64,000 nucleotides of DNA from Ostrinia nubilalis (Eukaryota; Arthropoda; Insecta; Lepidoptera; Crambidae): positions 6,202,501 through 6,266,500 of the forward strand of contig NC_087105.1 in the NCBI RefSeq assembly GCF_963855985.1, read 5' to 3'. The notes beneath the pieces are model-generated. The model saw only the letters and a program-made list of their open reading frames with translations, had not been told where the DNA came from and searched no databases. The stretch's first letter is position 1. Each line of letters starts with the position of its first letter. The position numbers were made by a program, and so were the translations under genes. Below, in pieces: positions 34,221 through 44,835 of the stretch.

Positions 34221-34630
34221 CTCCTGAGGGATGAACGCAGCCTCCTCACTACAAACAAACACACCACACGTTTTATGATACTCAATCTCATCGTAATCTA
34301 TCAATGTCATACCTAATTGTAAAACAAAAGTAAAGTAAACGGTGTTTATAAGACTTACACTTTTTGCGCAGCTTTGCGTTGTTAGCGCGGAGTTGTTCCG
34401 CTTCCTTCTCCGCATCTGAGGCGTCGTCCTCCAAGCCTGCTGTGTGGATCGCTACTTCCTTGTCGCTTTTTGGCTGGTGCTCCTTCTGAAAAATAAAGGA
34501 AATTGTTAGTTAAGTATACAATAGGAATACAATATGAATGCCCTTGTGTACTGTGTGCTTACTTCAGGGTTTATCAGTTGGACAAGCTCCGTCCACCTTT
34601 CCTTGATTTCTTTGCGCCCAAACCACTGGA

Positions 34631-35760
34631 CGGATCGGGCTGAAATGTGGCATGCAGGTGTAGATGTAATGACGTAGGCATCCGCTAAGAAAAGATTTTA
34701 CGAAACTCCACTTCTAAGGGGGTAAAACGTGATGCGCAGGCGGCCGCTAGTTAGTACATATTTCGTCAAATATTTTTGTGGCATTACAGGAGCAGTCGAT
34801 TACATTTTGGGTGCGTGACGTATTAAACATTTTTAAGCAACAATTTTTCTCTTGGGTCGTATCGTATACATTTTTAGTGGAATTTTTTGCATGTGATAAT
34901 TCTTTGATAAATGAAATGAATTCTTATTTTTTATTAACTTGAGCAGATCAACGGAATCTAAAAAAAAAATTCTATCACTATAGGCTATGGCAAAAGTTTG
35001 TGACACCGCATCGAAAGCACATGACTGTTTGTGATTATTTTTCTGCTTTCAGTGGTTTTACAATCTGAAACGTTGTCGTTTTGTAAAACATAAGTTGGTT
35101 TCGGTTTTACACGTTTCGGTATGGATATCGCCAGGCCTCTCCATTTCTCAATTTTGTTTGGTATGTCTTGAAAAACAGACTTTGCCCCAAAATCATTATT
35201 TTCAATATTTGTACTCGTAGCTGTAAAATTAAGTTCCAGTTTGGCTCGTTTATTACCTGTATATTTCGACCGCGAAGGTTGTTGAGCTCGTTTGATTGAC
35301 TCTATTTTATGTGAAACCTCACTGGAACTAAGTTTTACAGCTCCATTTAGAACATAGCTTTCTAGTGCTGCACCAAGAACTCGTCTATTCTCATACGATT
35401 GTTTTTTGTGTCAAAATATTAAGTTTTTAAATCTTAAAAGTGGTTTTCGACATTTGAGCTTGATGGGTCTCTCTTCTAAACCGGGCACTCTTGTCAGAGT
35501 GGTCGTGGTTGCTTGATGCGTAGTCTTTAACATTTTTGAAATATTTGTTCATAACGCAACCCCATAGTGGAACTTTTTTCAGAAGTCGTTTTAATGTGCT
35601 ATTTATCTCCGGTGAGAAATATTCATTTTTGTTATGTAATGGTTCAACTAGCTGCGAGTACAATTTCTCGGTTTGTATTAAGTCATCATAAAATTGTGTT
35701 TCGGCAAAAAACGGCAATCAGTTGTGTTTCGTTTTCGTTTCACTGTGATGAGTTTTTATA
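34631..35760 (-). mobile_element. Composite insertion replacing the 5' exons of E
   Basis: The left part (to about 34751) is a Helitron-like end, GGCGGCCGCTAGT. The rest is a transposon protein remnant. It joins the HLH1 exon directly to promoter-type sequence at 35767. The same insertion, nearly base for base, occurs in G (55745-56905). Confidence 0.6.
35427..35717 (-). pseudogene. Transposon protein fragment, 96 aa
   Basis: Starts MPFFAETQFYDDLIQ and contains STLKRLLKKVPLWGC. An upstream-frame continuation around 35380-35020 reads like the C-terminal, lysine-rich part of the same protein. The style resembles transposase C-terminal regions seen in insect and cnidarian transposons, but I cannot assign a superfamily. 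The identical peptide is encoded at 56574-56864. It is not a host gene. Confidence 0.5.
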
Positions 35761-35766
35761 AATGTA

Positions 35767-36060
35767 TAGTTTAACAGTAAGGTAACAAACGAACGACGGG
35801 GAACACGTTGCCACTCCTCACGCAGCGAAGGCGACGTTGTCATACTTCACACATAGCAAGGCTCACACGGGTGGCAGCTTTAAGCTCGTTTTTATCTGGA
35901 ATTGATCTTTGTAAACCTACCCATTGATCATGTTTTACAAAGAACTGATAATTCAGTGATAATCTTTGTAGGCTGAATGGGTTGGCTAAGTTTGCTGATA
36001 AGCAAATAATAGAGATAATTAGTATGATGACATCAGGGCTCATTAGGGCTTTCTAGAACG
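35767..36060 (-). promoter_or_regulatory. Subfamily II promoter-like region upstream of E
   Basis: Contains GTTGCCA at 35807-35813 and GACGTTGTCATAC near 35831. It is conserved with 24945-25100 and 56913-57200 and distantly like the subfamily I upstream motifs. It is now separated from the gene by the insertion. Confidence 0.4.
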
Positions 36061-36351
36061 TTATTGATAACTATTTTGCCAAATATTTAATTTGAAATGT
36101 TTATTTTCTTTGCCAATGTGATGTATGTCGATAAGAGGGCATTATGCATACCTAATTAAGAATATTAACACCGATTTATTTATTAGTCAGTAAATTAACT
36201 GGGTTAGGCTAATGGTATCATAGAATAAGTACCTACTTAGTGAATAATAAAAAGTTCACCTCTCAATACTGATGAGAATCGTATTAAACTAATTGGTATG
36301 TTAAATAAATAATTGCACTATTTAATTGTGTAATTACTTACTTTCACATTA

Positions 36352-36490
36352 AATGGCTTACTAGCTTTTGCCCGCGGCTCTCTCGCGTTAATTTCTGTCA
36401 AATAATGTCTTCATCCATCCATATTCTATAGCCTATATTCACCAGGAATAATGTAGGGTGAAAGAATTTTTCATATCGGTATAATAGTTT
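36352..36490 (-). mobile_element. Lep1-type Helitron fragment
   Basis: Begins ACTAGCTTTTGCCCGCGGCT, the reverse complement of the Lep1 3' end. A shorter relative is at about 57520-57600 in the G copy. Confidence 0.5.
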
Positions 36491-36749
36491 CTGATTTAAA
36501 ACAAACAAATAATCTAATCTTTCCTCTTTACAAAAATCCGATCGACAATAGCAGTTCCTCATTTGACAATATAGTATGTAGTCTTGTTTTTGTTTATAAA
36601 ATAAAATATACTGATTCAGCTATACCTACTTAAACGTATCAATGAGAATAAGATTTTGGACTTTCGCCACAGTGAGTGCAAGTTCACAGTGGCGAAAGTC
36701 CAAAATCTGTCGGTACTTCAAAGTAAAGTGTTTCATAGTAAATACCGGT

Positions 36750-36910
36750 CAAATGCGAGTCGGACTCGAGCATAGAGGGTTCTGTACAAACTTGTAGGTC
36801 CGTAAATAGTTTGTTTCTGAAATCAAGGTTTTCAAGTAAAAAAAAAACATGTTGTAACGTGTAAATAAAAGGCCGGTTTTTATCCTTTGGGTACTGAACC
36901 CAAAAAAACG
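36750..36910 (-). mobile_element. Short copy of a lepidopteran interspersed repeat
   Basis: Bounded by CAAATGCGAGTCGGACTCGAG and the near-complementary GGGTACTGAACCC end. It is a short form of the long copy at 37385-38885; the counterpart in the G copy is at about 57765-57885. Confidence 0.5.
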
Positions 36911-36997
36911 TGCGATAAGCTTAAACAATATAAAAAATGTGATGTTGGTCTGCCTTTCTAATCCTTTTGGAGACAATGCACACCACCACACCCGCTA

Positions 36998-37007
36998 CAC
37001 TTAAGTG
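36998..37007. promoter_or_regulatory. CACTTAAGTG palindrome upstream of E
   Basis: Exact copy of the palindrome found in units A-C, in the context CACCCGCTA-CACTTAAGTG, so the block predates the subfamily I/II split. Confidence 0.4.
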
Positions 37008-37235
37008 CCAATATTACCTGCGGGTGCATTGTTTCTTAACAATGATACCTTGCCTTCTAATGATCTTTTTTAAATAATTCTTAAAACTTAGCTACAAATT
37101 GAAGCTAATATTATAATTTATGGTTGTCCATTTTGTGTTTGCCCGCATCTTTGCAAATAGAAAAAGTAATAAGTTCATAGCCACTTCTAGTGTCGCTGTC
37201 TATCTTATAATAATTCGGCCGTCGCGTCGGCCGTC

Positions 37236-37384
37236 GGCCGTTTGGTGTAGTGGTTCAGAGCGGACTACTATGCCGAGAGGTCCCGGGTTCGATTCCCGGC
37301 CGGGCAGAAATTGAAATGATGAATTTTAATTTCTGTGACGGGTCTGGGTGTTACTATGTATAATATGTATGTATTTAAAAAAAA
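37236..37384 (+). mobile_element. tRNA-derived SINE
   Basis: Head with an A box (TGGTGTAGTGG) and a B box (GGTTCGATTCC, 37286-37296), then a short body and A-rich tail. It is an RNA polymerase III-type retroelement, not a functional tRNA, since no cloverleaf closes. A second copy is at 41144-41412. Confidence 0.75.
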
Positions 37385-38885
37385 CCGGCCAAGTGCGAGT
37401 CGGACTCGCGCACCGAGGGTTCCGTACAAACCTGCAAGGTTTACAAAGTTCGTTCATTACGACAATCGAGTCATAACTATGGTATTTTCCCTTGCGTGTA
37501 GTTGCGAGTTTCAAAATATGCGGTATCAATGGTTGTACTTTTGCGTTTTTGCGTTGACTTAGAATTTTTTTTTTCACGGGTTAAAGGCAATTAGATCTAA
37601 GTATTTGATATGAATTTCAACTTGATAGCTCTACGCGTTCATGAGGAAAAAAGTAATAAGTTTATATTTATTAAAAAATATATATTTTGTTATGTAACTA
37701 AAAATTTAAGGTTTTCGGAATTTTTCCTTTATGTGTGCTATAAAACGTTGCTTCATGCCAAATTTCAAGATTCTAGGTCGACTGGAAGTACCCTTTAGGT
37801 TTTGATTCCCTTGCGAGTACTTGCGAGTTTCAAAATATGCAGCTTAAATTGCTGTTTCTTTTGATTGCGTTGACATAGAAGTTTGATTTTGTTACAGCTT
37901 AAAGGTATTATAGACCTGAGTATTTGGTATGAATTTCAATTTAATACCTCTACGCGTTTATGAGGAATTGGGTAGTAAGTTTAATATTATTAAAAAAATA
38001 TATACACTCGACGTCAAATAAATCGCACCTCCCGCGACAAGCATTTTCAAACGTATGCATCCCCACTTCCTACCAATATTGGTACCATTGAAAAGCCTAG
38101 TTCTAACCTTCATTTCATTAAAGGAAAGGTTTTAACCCCAAAAATGTGTCTTTAGAAGGATCCAGAGTCACTTCTTCAAAAAATAGGTAGTTACGCTAGA
38201 GCCAACTTTTATGGCTATAAAACTGTTAAGTTGGATTTAATTGCTATCCATCTGTTAAAGAGGACTCGTGAAATCATTATTTGGTTTTATAACCATAAAA
38301 ATTGGTCTAATTGATCCCATAGGTGGGCCCAAAGTGAGGTATTTTTTCAAGTCACATTTATGGTATATGTTAATCATTTATTAAGAAATTAAATGTGTTT
38401 TTCTTTAAGGATATTTATTGGGCTTTCAAATAACACCAATATTGTTAGGGTACCATGATTGTGTCAGAAGAAAATCGTTAAAGTTCGCGTCGCGGAAGGT
38501 GCGGTTTATTTGATGTTGAGTATATTAAGTGATGTAACTAAAAATTTATGGTTTTCGTAATTTTTCCTTTATCTATGCTATAAGACGTTGCTTCGTACCA
38601 AATTTCAAGATTCTGAGTTCACGGGAAGCACCCTGTAGGTTTTGATTCCCTTGCAAGTGTCGAAAATTTGCGGCATAAACGGCTGTATCTTTTGATTGCG
38701 TTGGCTTAGAAGTTTGATTTTTTCACAGCTTCAAGGGACAGTAGACCTGAGTAATTGATATAAATTTCAGCTTCATACCTCCACGCGTTCCTGAGAAAAA
38801 GGGTCTTGACAGACGGACGGACAGACGGACAACAAAGTGATCCTATAAGGGTTCCGTTTTTTCCTTTTGAGGTACGGAACCCTAA
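37385..38885 (+). mobile_element. Long copy of the CCGGCCAAGTGCGAGTCGG repeat
   Basis: Starts CCGGCCAAGTGCGAGTCGGA and ends GGTTCCGTTTTTTCC...GGTACGGAACCCTAA, a common lepidopteran interspersed repeat with GACGGACAGACGGAC near the 3' end. It is interrupted by a smaller element at 38006-38521. Confidence 0.65.
38006..38521. mobile_element. Nested TA-type MITE (Tc1/mariner-like ends)
   Basis: Ends ACTCGACGTCAAATAAA and TTTATTTGATGTTGAGT are inverted with a few mismatches and flanked by TATA-rich sequence. No ORF. Confidence 0.55.
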
Positions 38886-39020
38886 TAAAAGTATATAAGT
38901 AGTACATATATCCGTTAAGCTAGCACCCATAACACAAGCATTAAGTTGCTTACTTTGGGGCTAGCTGGCGCTGTGTGAAATTGTCCAAAGATTTATTATT
39001 TATTTATTTATTTATTATCT
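38885..39020 (+). mobile_element. SINE/LINE 3' tail fragment
   Basis: Carries the GCTAGCACCCATAACACAAG and GGGGCTAGCTGGCGC body plus an ATTT-rich tail, as in the SINE tail at 41290-41412 and in 51040-51140. Confidence 0.5.
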
Positions 39021-39965
39021 TATGAAATTATAAATCAGGTTTTATTTGTAATTCAATGAACAAGTATCCAAATAAGTAGGTACTTCAAGAGACAACTATT
39101 AAGACTTCATGAGAAAAATGAAGTCACTGCATATTTTAGCAAAAATGAATGCAATGAATGTATAAAATTAAAAACACGTCGCCTGGCGCAGCAGCTCCTT
39201 CTGCAGGCGCCTCCGCCGAGACCGTTACTTATAGGACCTGTAGCAAACGTAGTGTGTTTAAAAAAATATTAAATACAGTTTCTGTGTAAGAATTTCAAAA
39301 TTGTAGGAAGTTTGAGTGATTTTACGTCTTGAGAAAGAGATTCTTCCTCGATTGGTAAGACCACCTCCTTCACGTTCAACTCCGCTTTCAGGAGATTCAC
39401 TAGAATCGATAAATCAATAAGTCAGAAGAACATAGTTTGGAACTATCAAATTATTGATAAGATGAATAAGTTACTTACACTTAGCCCGAAGACTAGCGTT
39501 ATAGGAACGCAGCAGATCTATTACTCGTTCCCGTTTCTCCTGAAGCTGCTTGGAGTTGTCAATGAAGGTGACGGCCTCGTCGAAAACCTTTTTTGTTTTC
39601 GTCTGGAAAAAGAAAGAAGAAAATGGGACCTACATATATTTTGTGCTGAAATCAGCAACCAAATACTTACTTAATTTTTGGCACTTTATAGTTATTTTAG
39701 TAAAACTATGATACTATAATTAAAAAGAATAAAGGTTACGTCGTCTGGCAGCAGTTCCCTCTGCAGGGACCTTCGCCGAAACCGTTTCTTCCAAGACCTG
39801 TAGCAAACATAGTGTGTTAGAAAAAATATTAAATACAGTTTCTCTGTAAGAATTTCAGAATTGTAGGACGTCTGAGAGAACTCACGTTTTGAGAAAGAGA
39901 TTCTTCCTCGATTGGCAAGACCAGCTCCTTCACGTTCAACTCCGCTTTCAAGAGATTCACCAGAA

Positions 39966-40198
39966 TCCCAACTAATATTATAAATGCGAAAGTAACTCTG
40001 TCTGTCTGTCTGTCTGTTACGCTTTCCCGCTTAAACCTCGCAACCGATTTTGATGAAATTTGGCATAGAGATAGTTTGAGTCCCGGGAAAGAACATAGGA
40101 TAGTTTTTATCCCGGTTTTTGAAACAGGGACGCGCGCGATAAAGTTTTTCTGTGACAGACAAAATTCCACGCGGGCGAAGCCGCAGGCGGAAAGCTAG
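39966..40198 (+). mobile_element. Lep1-type Helitron inserted precisely between A and T
   Basis: Begins TCCCAACTAATATTAT and ends GGAAAGCTAG. The host sequence on either side (CAGAA and TCTATAATAAAATC) is continuous in the sister cassette at about 41018, so insertion was between A and T with no duplication, the Helitron hallmark. Confidence 0.85.
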
Positions 40199-41143
40199 TC
40201 TATAATAAAATCAATAAGTCAGAATTACTTAATTTGGAACTATCAAACTATTGATAAAATGAATAAATTACTTACACTTAGCCCGAAGAGTGGCGTTATA
40301 GGAATGCAGCAGATCTATTTCTGACTCCCGTTTCTCATGAAGCTGCTTAGAGTTGTCAATGAAGGTGACAGCCTCGTCGAAAACCTTTTTGGTTTTCGTC
40401 TGGAAGAGGAACAAAAAGATAATGGGACCTTCTCATGACATTATCATATCACTGTAAGATGTTTTTAGCATAGTTTGGAACTATGAATTACTATCAAATC
40501 GTTAATAAAATGAATAAGTTACTTACACTTAGCTCGGAGACTGGCGTTATGGGAACGCATTACGCAGCAGACCTATTACTCGTTCCGGTTTCTCCTGAAG
40601 CTGCTTGGAGTTGTCAATGAAGGTGACGGCCTCGTCGAAAACCTTTTTTGTTTTCGTCTGGAAAAAGAAAGAAGAAAATGGGACCTACATATATTTTGTG
40701 CTGAAATCAGCAACCAAGTACTTACTTAATTTTTGGCACTTTATAGTTATTTTAGTAAAACTATGATACTATAATTAAAAAGAATAAAGGTTACGTCGTC
40801 TGGCAGCAGTTCCCTCTGCAGGCACCTTCGCCGAAACCGTTTCTTCCAAGACCTGTAGCAAACATAGTGTGTTAGAAAAAATATTAAATACAGTTTCTCT
40901 GTAAGAATTTCAGAATTGTAAGACGTCTGAGAGAACTCACGTTTTGAGAAAGAGATTTTTCCTCGATTGGCAAGACCGACTCCTTCACGTTCAACTCCGC
41001 TTTCAAGAGATTCACCAGAATCTATAATAAAATCAATAAGTCAGAATTACTTAATTTGGAACTATCAAACTATTGATAAAATGAATAAGTTACTTACACT
41101 TAACCCGAAGAGTGGCGTTATAGGAACGCAGCAGATCTATTTC

Positions 41144-41412
41144 GGCCGTTTGGTGTAGTGGTTCAGAACGGACTACTATGCCGAGAGGTCCCGGGTTCGA
41201 TTCCCGGCCGGGCAGAAATTGAAATGATGAATTTTAATTTCTGTGACGGGTCTGGGTGTGACTATGTATAATATGTATGTATTTAAAAAAAAAAAGTATA
41301 TAAAGTAGTATATCCGTTAAGCTAGCACCCATAACACAAGCATTAAGTTGCTTACTTTGGGGCTAGCTGGCGCTGTGTGAAATTGTCCAAAGATTATTAT
41401 TATTATTATTAT
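41144..41412 (+). mobile_element. tRNA-derived SINE inside a Z exon
   Basis: Same head as 37236-37384, with a longer tail ending in ATT repeats. It is flanked by the target duplication TATTTC (41138-41143 and 41413-41418) and splits the exon 41496-41098. Confidence 0.8.
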
Positions 41413-43804
41413 TATTTCTGACTCCCGTTTCTCATGAAGCTGCTTAGAGTTGTCAATGAAGGTGACAGCCTCGTCGAAAACCTTTTTGGTTTTCGTCTGG
41501 AAGAGGAACAAAAAGATAATGGGACCTCCTCATGACATTATCATATCACTGTAAGATGTTTTTAGCATAGTTTGGAACTATGAATTACTATCAAATCGTT
41601 AATAAAATGAATAAGTTACTTACACTTAGCTCGGAGACTGGCGTTATGGGAACGCATTACGCAGCAGACCTATTACTCGTTCCGGTTTCTCCTGAAGCTG
41701 CTTGGAGTTGTCAATGAAGGTGACGGCCTCGTCGAAAACCTTTTGGTTTTAGTCTGGAAAAACAAAGAAGAAAATGGGACCTACTAATGATATATTATGA
41801 TATCACTATAATATATTTTGTGCTGAAATCAGCAACCAAATACTTACTATATTTTAGTTAGTAAAATTATGATACTATAATTAAAAAGAATAAAGGTTAC
41901 GTCGTCTGGCAGCAGTTCCTTCTGCAGGCACCTTCGCCGAAACCGTTACTTCCAAGACCTGTAGCAAACATAGTGTGTTAGAAAAAATATTAAATACAGT
42001 TTCTCTGTAAGAATTTGTCTGCTCGTTTGCCTCTTGTCACATAAAAAAAATTCAGAATTGTAGGACATCTGAGAGAACTCACGTTTTGAGAAAGAGATTC
42101 TTCCTCGATTGGCAAGACCAGCTCCTCCACGTTCAACTCCGCTTTCAGGAGATCACTAGAATCTATAATAAAATCAACAAGTCAGAATCACTTAATTTGG
42201 AACTATCAAACTATTGATAAAATGAATAAATTACTTACACTTATCCCGAAGAGTGGCGTTATGTTATGAACGCAGCAGATCTATTTCTGACTCCCGTTTC
42301 TCATGAAGCTGCTTAGAGTTGTCAATGAAGGTGACAGCCTCGTCTCAAACCTTTTTGGTTTTCGTCTGGAAAAGGAACAAAAAGATAATTACTTCCAGTA
42401 CCTGTAGCAAACATAGTGTGTTAGAAAAAATATTAAATACAGTTTATCTGTAAGAATTTCAGAATTGTAGGAAGTTTAAGAGAACACACGTCTTGAGAAA
42501 GAGATTCTTCCTCGATTGGTAAGACCAGCTCCTTCACGTCCAACTCCGCTTTCAGGAGATTCACTAAAATCGAAAATAAAATCAATAAGACAGAAGTTCA
42601 TAGTTTTGAACTATCAAATTATTGATAAGATGAATAATTTACTTACACTTAGCCCGAAGAGTGGCGTTATAGGAACGCAGCCGATCTTTACTCGTTCCCG
42701 TTTCTCCTGAAGCTGCTTGGAGTTGTGAATGAAGGTGACGGCCTCGTCGAAAACCTTTTTGGTTTTCGTTTGGAAAAAGAATGAAAAAAAGGGATATACT
42801 CATGAGAAAAAAAAACCGGGTTTCCAGAAACTTGACGTTAAAAAGTTAGTTTTAGGCGACATAAGGTGTGTGATTTGATTAAAAATATTTATGCTGAATG
42901 TTTTGAAAACTCACGTTCATGCCCAAAGAGATGCCCGAATCACCACTCGGTCGCTCCGCAGGCTCCGACGCCATCGCCTCCACCTGGCGGATACACAGCA
43001 CACGTCAGTTGTGAAAATACTTACACCTGTATCGAAGAGTTTCGTTATAGGTAAGCTCCTTCGCGCTGTTCATGAACGCAACGGCCTCGTGGAAAACCTT
43101 TTTGGTTTTCATCAGGGAAATGAAAGAAGAAAATGGGACCTACTAATGATATAATTTATGATATCACTATAAAATATTTTGTGCTGAAATCAGCCACCAA
43201 AGACTTTACTTACTTTTGGCACTTCATAGTTAATTTAGTAAAACTATGACACTATAATTTAAAAAAAAAGTTTCGTCATCTGGCGCAGCAGCTCCTTCAG
43301 CAGGCGCCTCCGCCGAGACCGTTACTTCCAAGACCTGTAGCAAACGTAGTGTGTTAGAAAAAATATTATTTATACAGTTTCTCTGTAAGAATTTCAGAAT
43401 TGTAGGAAGTTTGAGAGATTTCACGTCTTGAGAAAGATATTCTTCCTCGATTGGTAAGACCAGCTCCTTCACGTCCAACTTCGCTTTTAGGAGATTCACT
43501 AAAATCGAAAATAAAATTATTGATAAGATGAATAAGTCACTTACACTTAGCCCGAAGAGTGGCGTTATGGGAACGCAGCCGATCTATTACTCGTTCCCGT
43601 TTCTCCTGAAGCTCCTTGGAGTTGTTAATGAAGGTGACGGCCTCGTCGAAAACCTTTTTGGTTTTCGTCTGGAAAAAGAACGAATAGTTAATGGGACTGA
43701 AACAAATTCAATGTGGGAAACGCCGCTAGTTGATCATTTGCAACCTCGCCAAGATGCAGGAGGAAAACTTTGTCTTAGAGCAGAAATCGAAGCCTGTATC
43801 TGAA

Positions 43805-44538
43805 TCACTTACAATCGATTGTTTGTAAATTTTCTTTCAGTGATTTTATGGCTTCATATACTTCTAAGTAGGCATCTGAAGACATTCTAGACATCAATAC
43901 GTATATAACTGGGATCGCTTCATTATTATGAAGGCAGTGCAGGTTGTATAATTGCTTAAAAATGGGCAGTGTCACCTTGAATGTGCCATCAACAAACCAA
44001 TGCAGTGTTTGTTTTATGAGATCTAAATTTTTCTCACTCGAGAAAATAAAGAATCTTCCTTCTATATGACCAGAATCAAATAAAAGAAATGGTTCATCTC
44101 GAAAAGTTTTACTGTACGCTTCGAGAATTGCAAAATAAACAAGCGAAACAGGGTTTACTGGAGCTGAAGTAATACTATGCCGCTTACTGTTTATGCATTT
44201 CTTCATTGCTTGTATTGTTGGTAATTTTCCTACTGCCTCAGCTGATGCTGTATTAGCTGAATCAGCAACAATTTGCTGAGGATTAGATTTTGTGTGCACG
44301 GCCAGATCTTTCATTTTGAAATAATCGTACGTTTTTTAACTGCAGCCCGACTGGGTACATGGTTATGCTGGGATATAATTTTGATTACATCAATGGTCAA
44401 ATGATAACGACCACGATATTGACCAATTTTGTCCTCAACGCATCGCCAAAATTTTATTTTCAAGATAAACTTTGTCAAAACTTTGTAAATATATCCATCA
44501 AAACACAAAAAATCTTTGTTATGTACACACGCCCACAC
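43805..44538 (-). pseudogene. FLYWCH-MULE transposase remnant
   Basis: Two overlapping frames. 44538-44311 resembles a FLYWCH zinc finger (FWRCVED ... YRGRYH ... HNH), with Tyr where the second Cys should be. 44314-43805 carries a Mutator-like (MULE) transposase segment (WFVDGTFKVTLPIFKQLYNLH, written in part as DGTFK ... QLY ... HNN). A frameshift separates them and the C-terminus is missing. It sits directly upstream of the first Z exon of array 1, so it may mark the array boundary. Confidence 0.65.
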
Positions 44539-44689
44539 TGTTAACTATCCATTTCCGTTTTTGCTCTCGCTCTAATCAAATGGCGATTCTTTGTGATAGA
44601 ACGAGATGACATGACTTTCAATGGGCAGTTAACACTGTTGGCGATAGTACAGTACAAATGAACATTGTTGTTCATAAGTGTCCTTGCGC

Positions 44690-44835
44690 GCAAATGACTT
44701 ATCGCGCTAGTGTCTTCGCGGAAATGTCTTTCGCGCTCATGACTTTTCGCGCAAACGTCTATTTGCGCTAATGTCTTTTCGCGCTAGTGTCTTCGCGCAA
44801 ATGTCTTTCGCGCTAGTGTCTTTCGCGCAAGTGTC
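44690..44835 (+). repeat. Degenerate minisatellite of TCGCGC-type words
   Basis: Repeated units of about 15 bp, alternating forms like TTCGCGCAAATGTCT and TCGCGCTAGTGTCT, about nine in a row. Short ORFs on both strands come from this repeat. Confidence 0.65.

Larger units (their letters stand above)
30627..34630 (-). pseudogene. Copy E (subfamily II): 5'-truncated family member interrupted by a hAT element
   Basis: Exons: HLH1 remnant about 34620-34563 (RKEIKERWTELVQLINPE); 34485-34359, the same 127 nt as exon 3 of A-D but with the helix 2 pattern lost (zipper part EAEQLRANNAKLRKK); 34240 to 31650, split by the hAT at 31715-34220; 31556-31431; 31343-31278; 31190-31128; 31033-30944; 30830-30767; 30679-30627 (ending EGLAEVDRLVALYFNS). 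The 5' part, with start codon, AT-hook and basic region, is replaced by a transposon fragment. Joining the 127-nt exon to the next needs an alternative GTGTAA donor to keep frame. Exons downstream of the hAT are open and could still be translated from an internal ATG. I treat it as a pseudogene or chimeric remnant. Confidence 0.65.
39041..43668 (-). pseudogene. Subfamily III array 1: repeated coiled-coil/acidic exon cassettes
   Basis: Four exon types repeat. Z (124 nt, TKTKKVFDEAV...SLRAK) matches exon 3 of A-D. N (74 nt, NLLKAELNVKELVLPIEEES) matches exon 4. V is 58-60 nt (VLEVTVSAEAPAEG). W is 69 nt (SEPAERPSGDSGISLG). In transcript order: Z 43668-43545, N 43498-43425, V 43334, short Z 43116-43022, W 42983-42915, Z 42770-42647, N 42563-42490, Z 42365-42239, N 42155-42083, V 41958-41901, Z 41753-41634, Z 41496-41098, N 41014-40941, V 40852-40795, Z 40657-40527, Z 40399-40276, N 39959-39886, V 39797-39740, Z 39602-39479, N 39399-39326, V 39237, then AATAAA at 39041-39046. 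Lesions include TAA at 39229-39231, a SINE in one Z, a Helitron beside one N, 7-nt insertions in two Z and lost acceptors. No 5' start was found. Confidence 0.65.

Noticed and set aside
37236..37310. tRNA gene suggested by A and B boxes
   Set aside because: The sequence is the head of a SINE with a LINE-like tail and A-rich end; a second copy shows a target duplication. No proper acceptor stem or anticodon loop closes.
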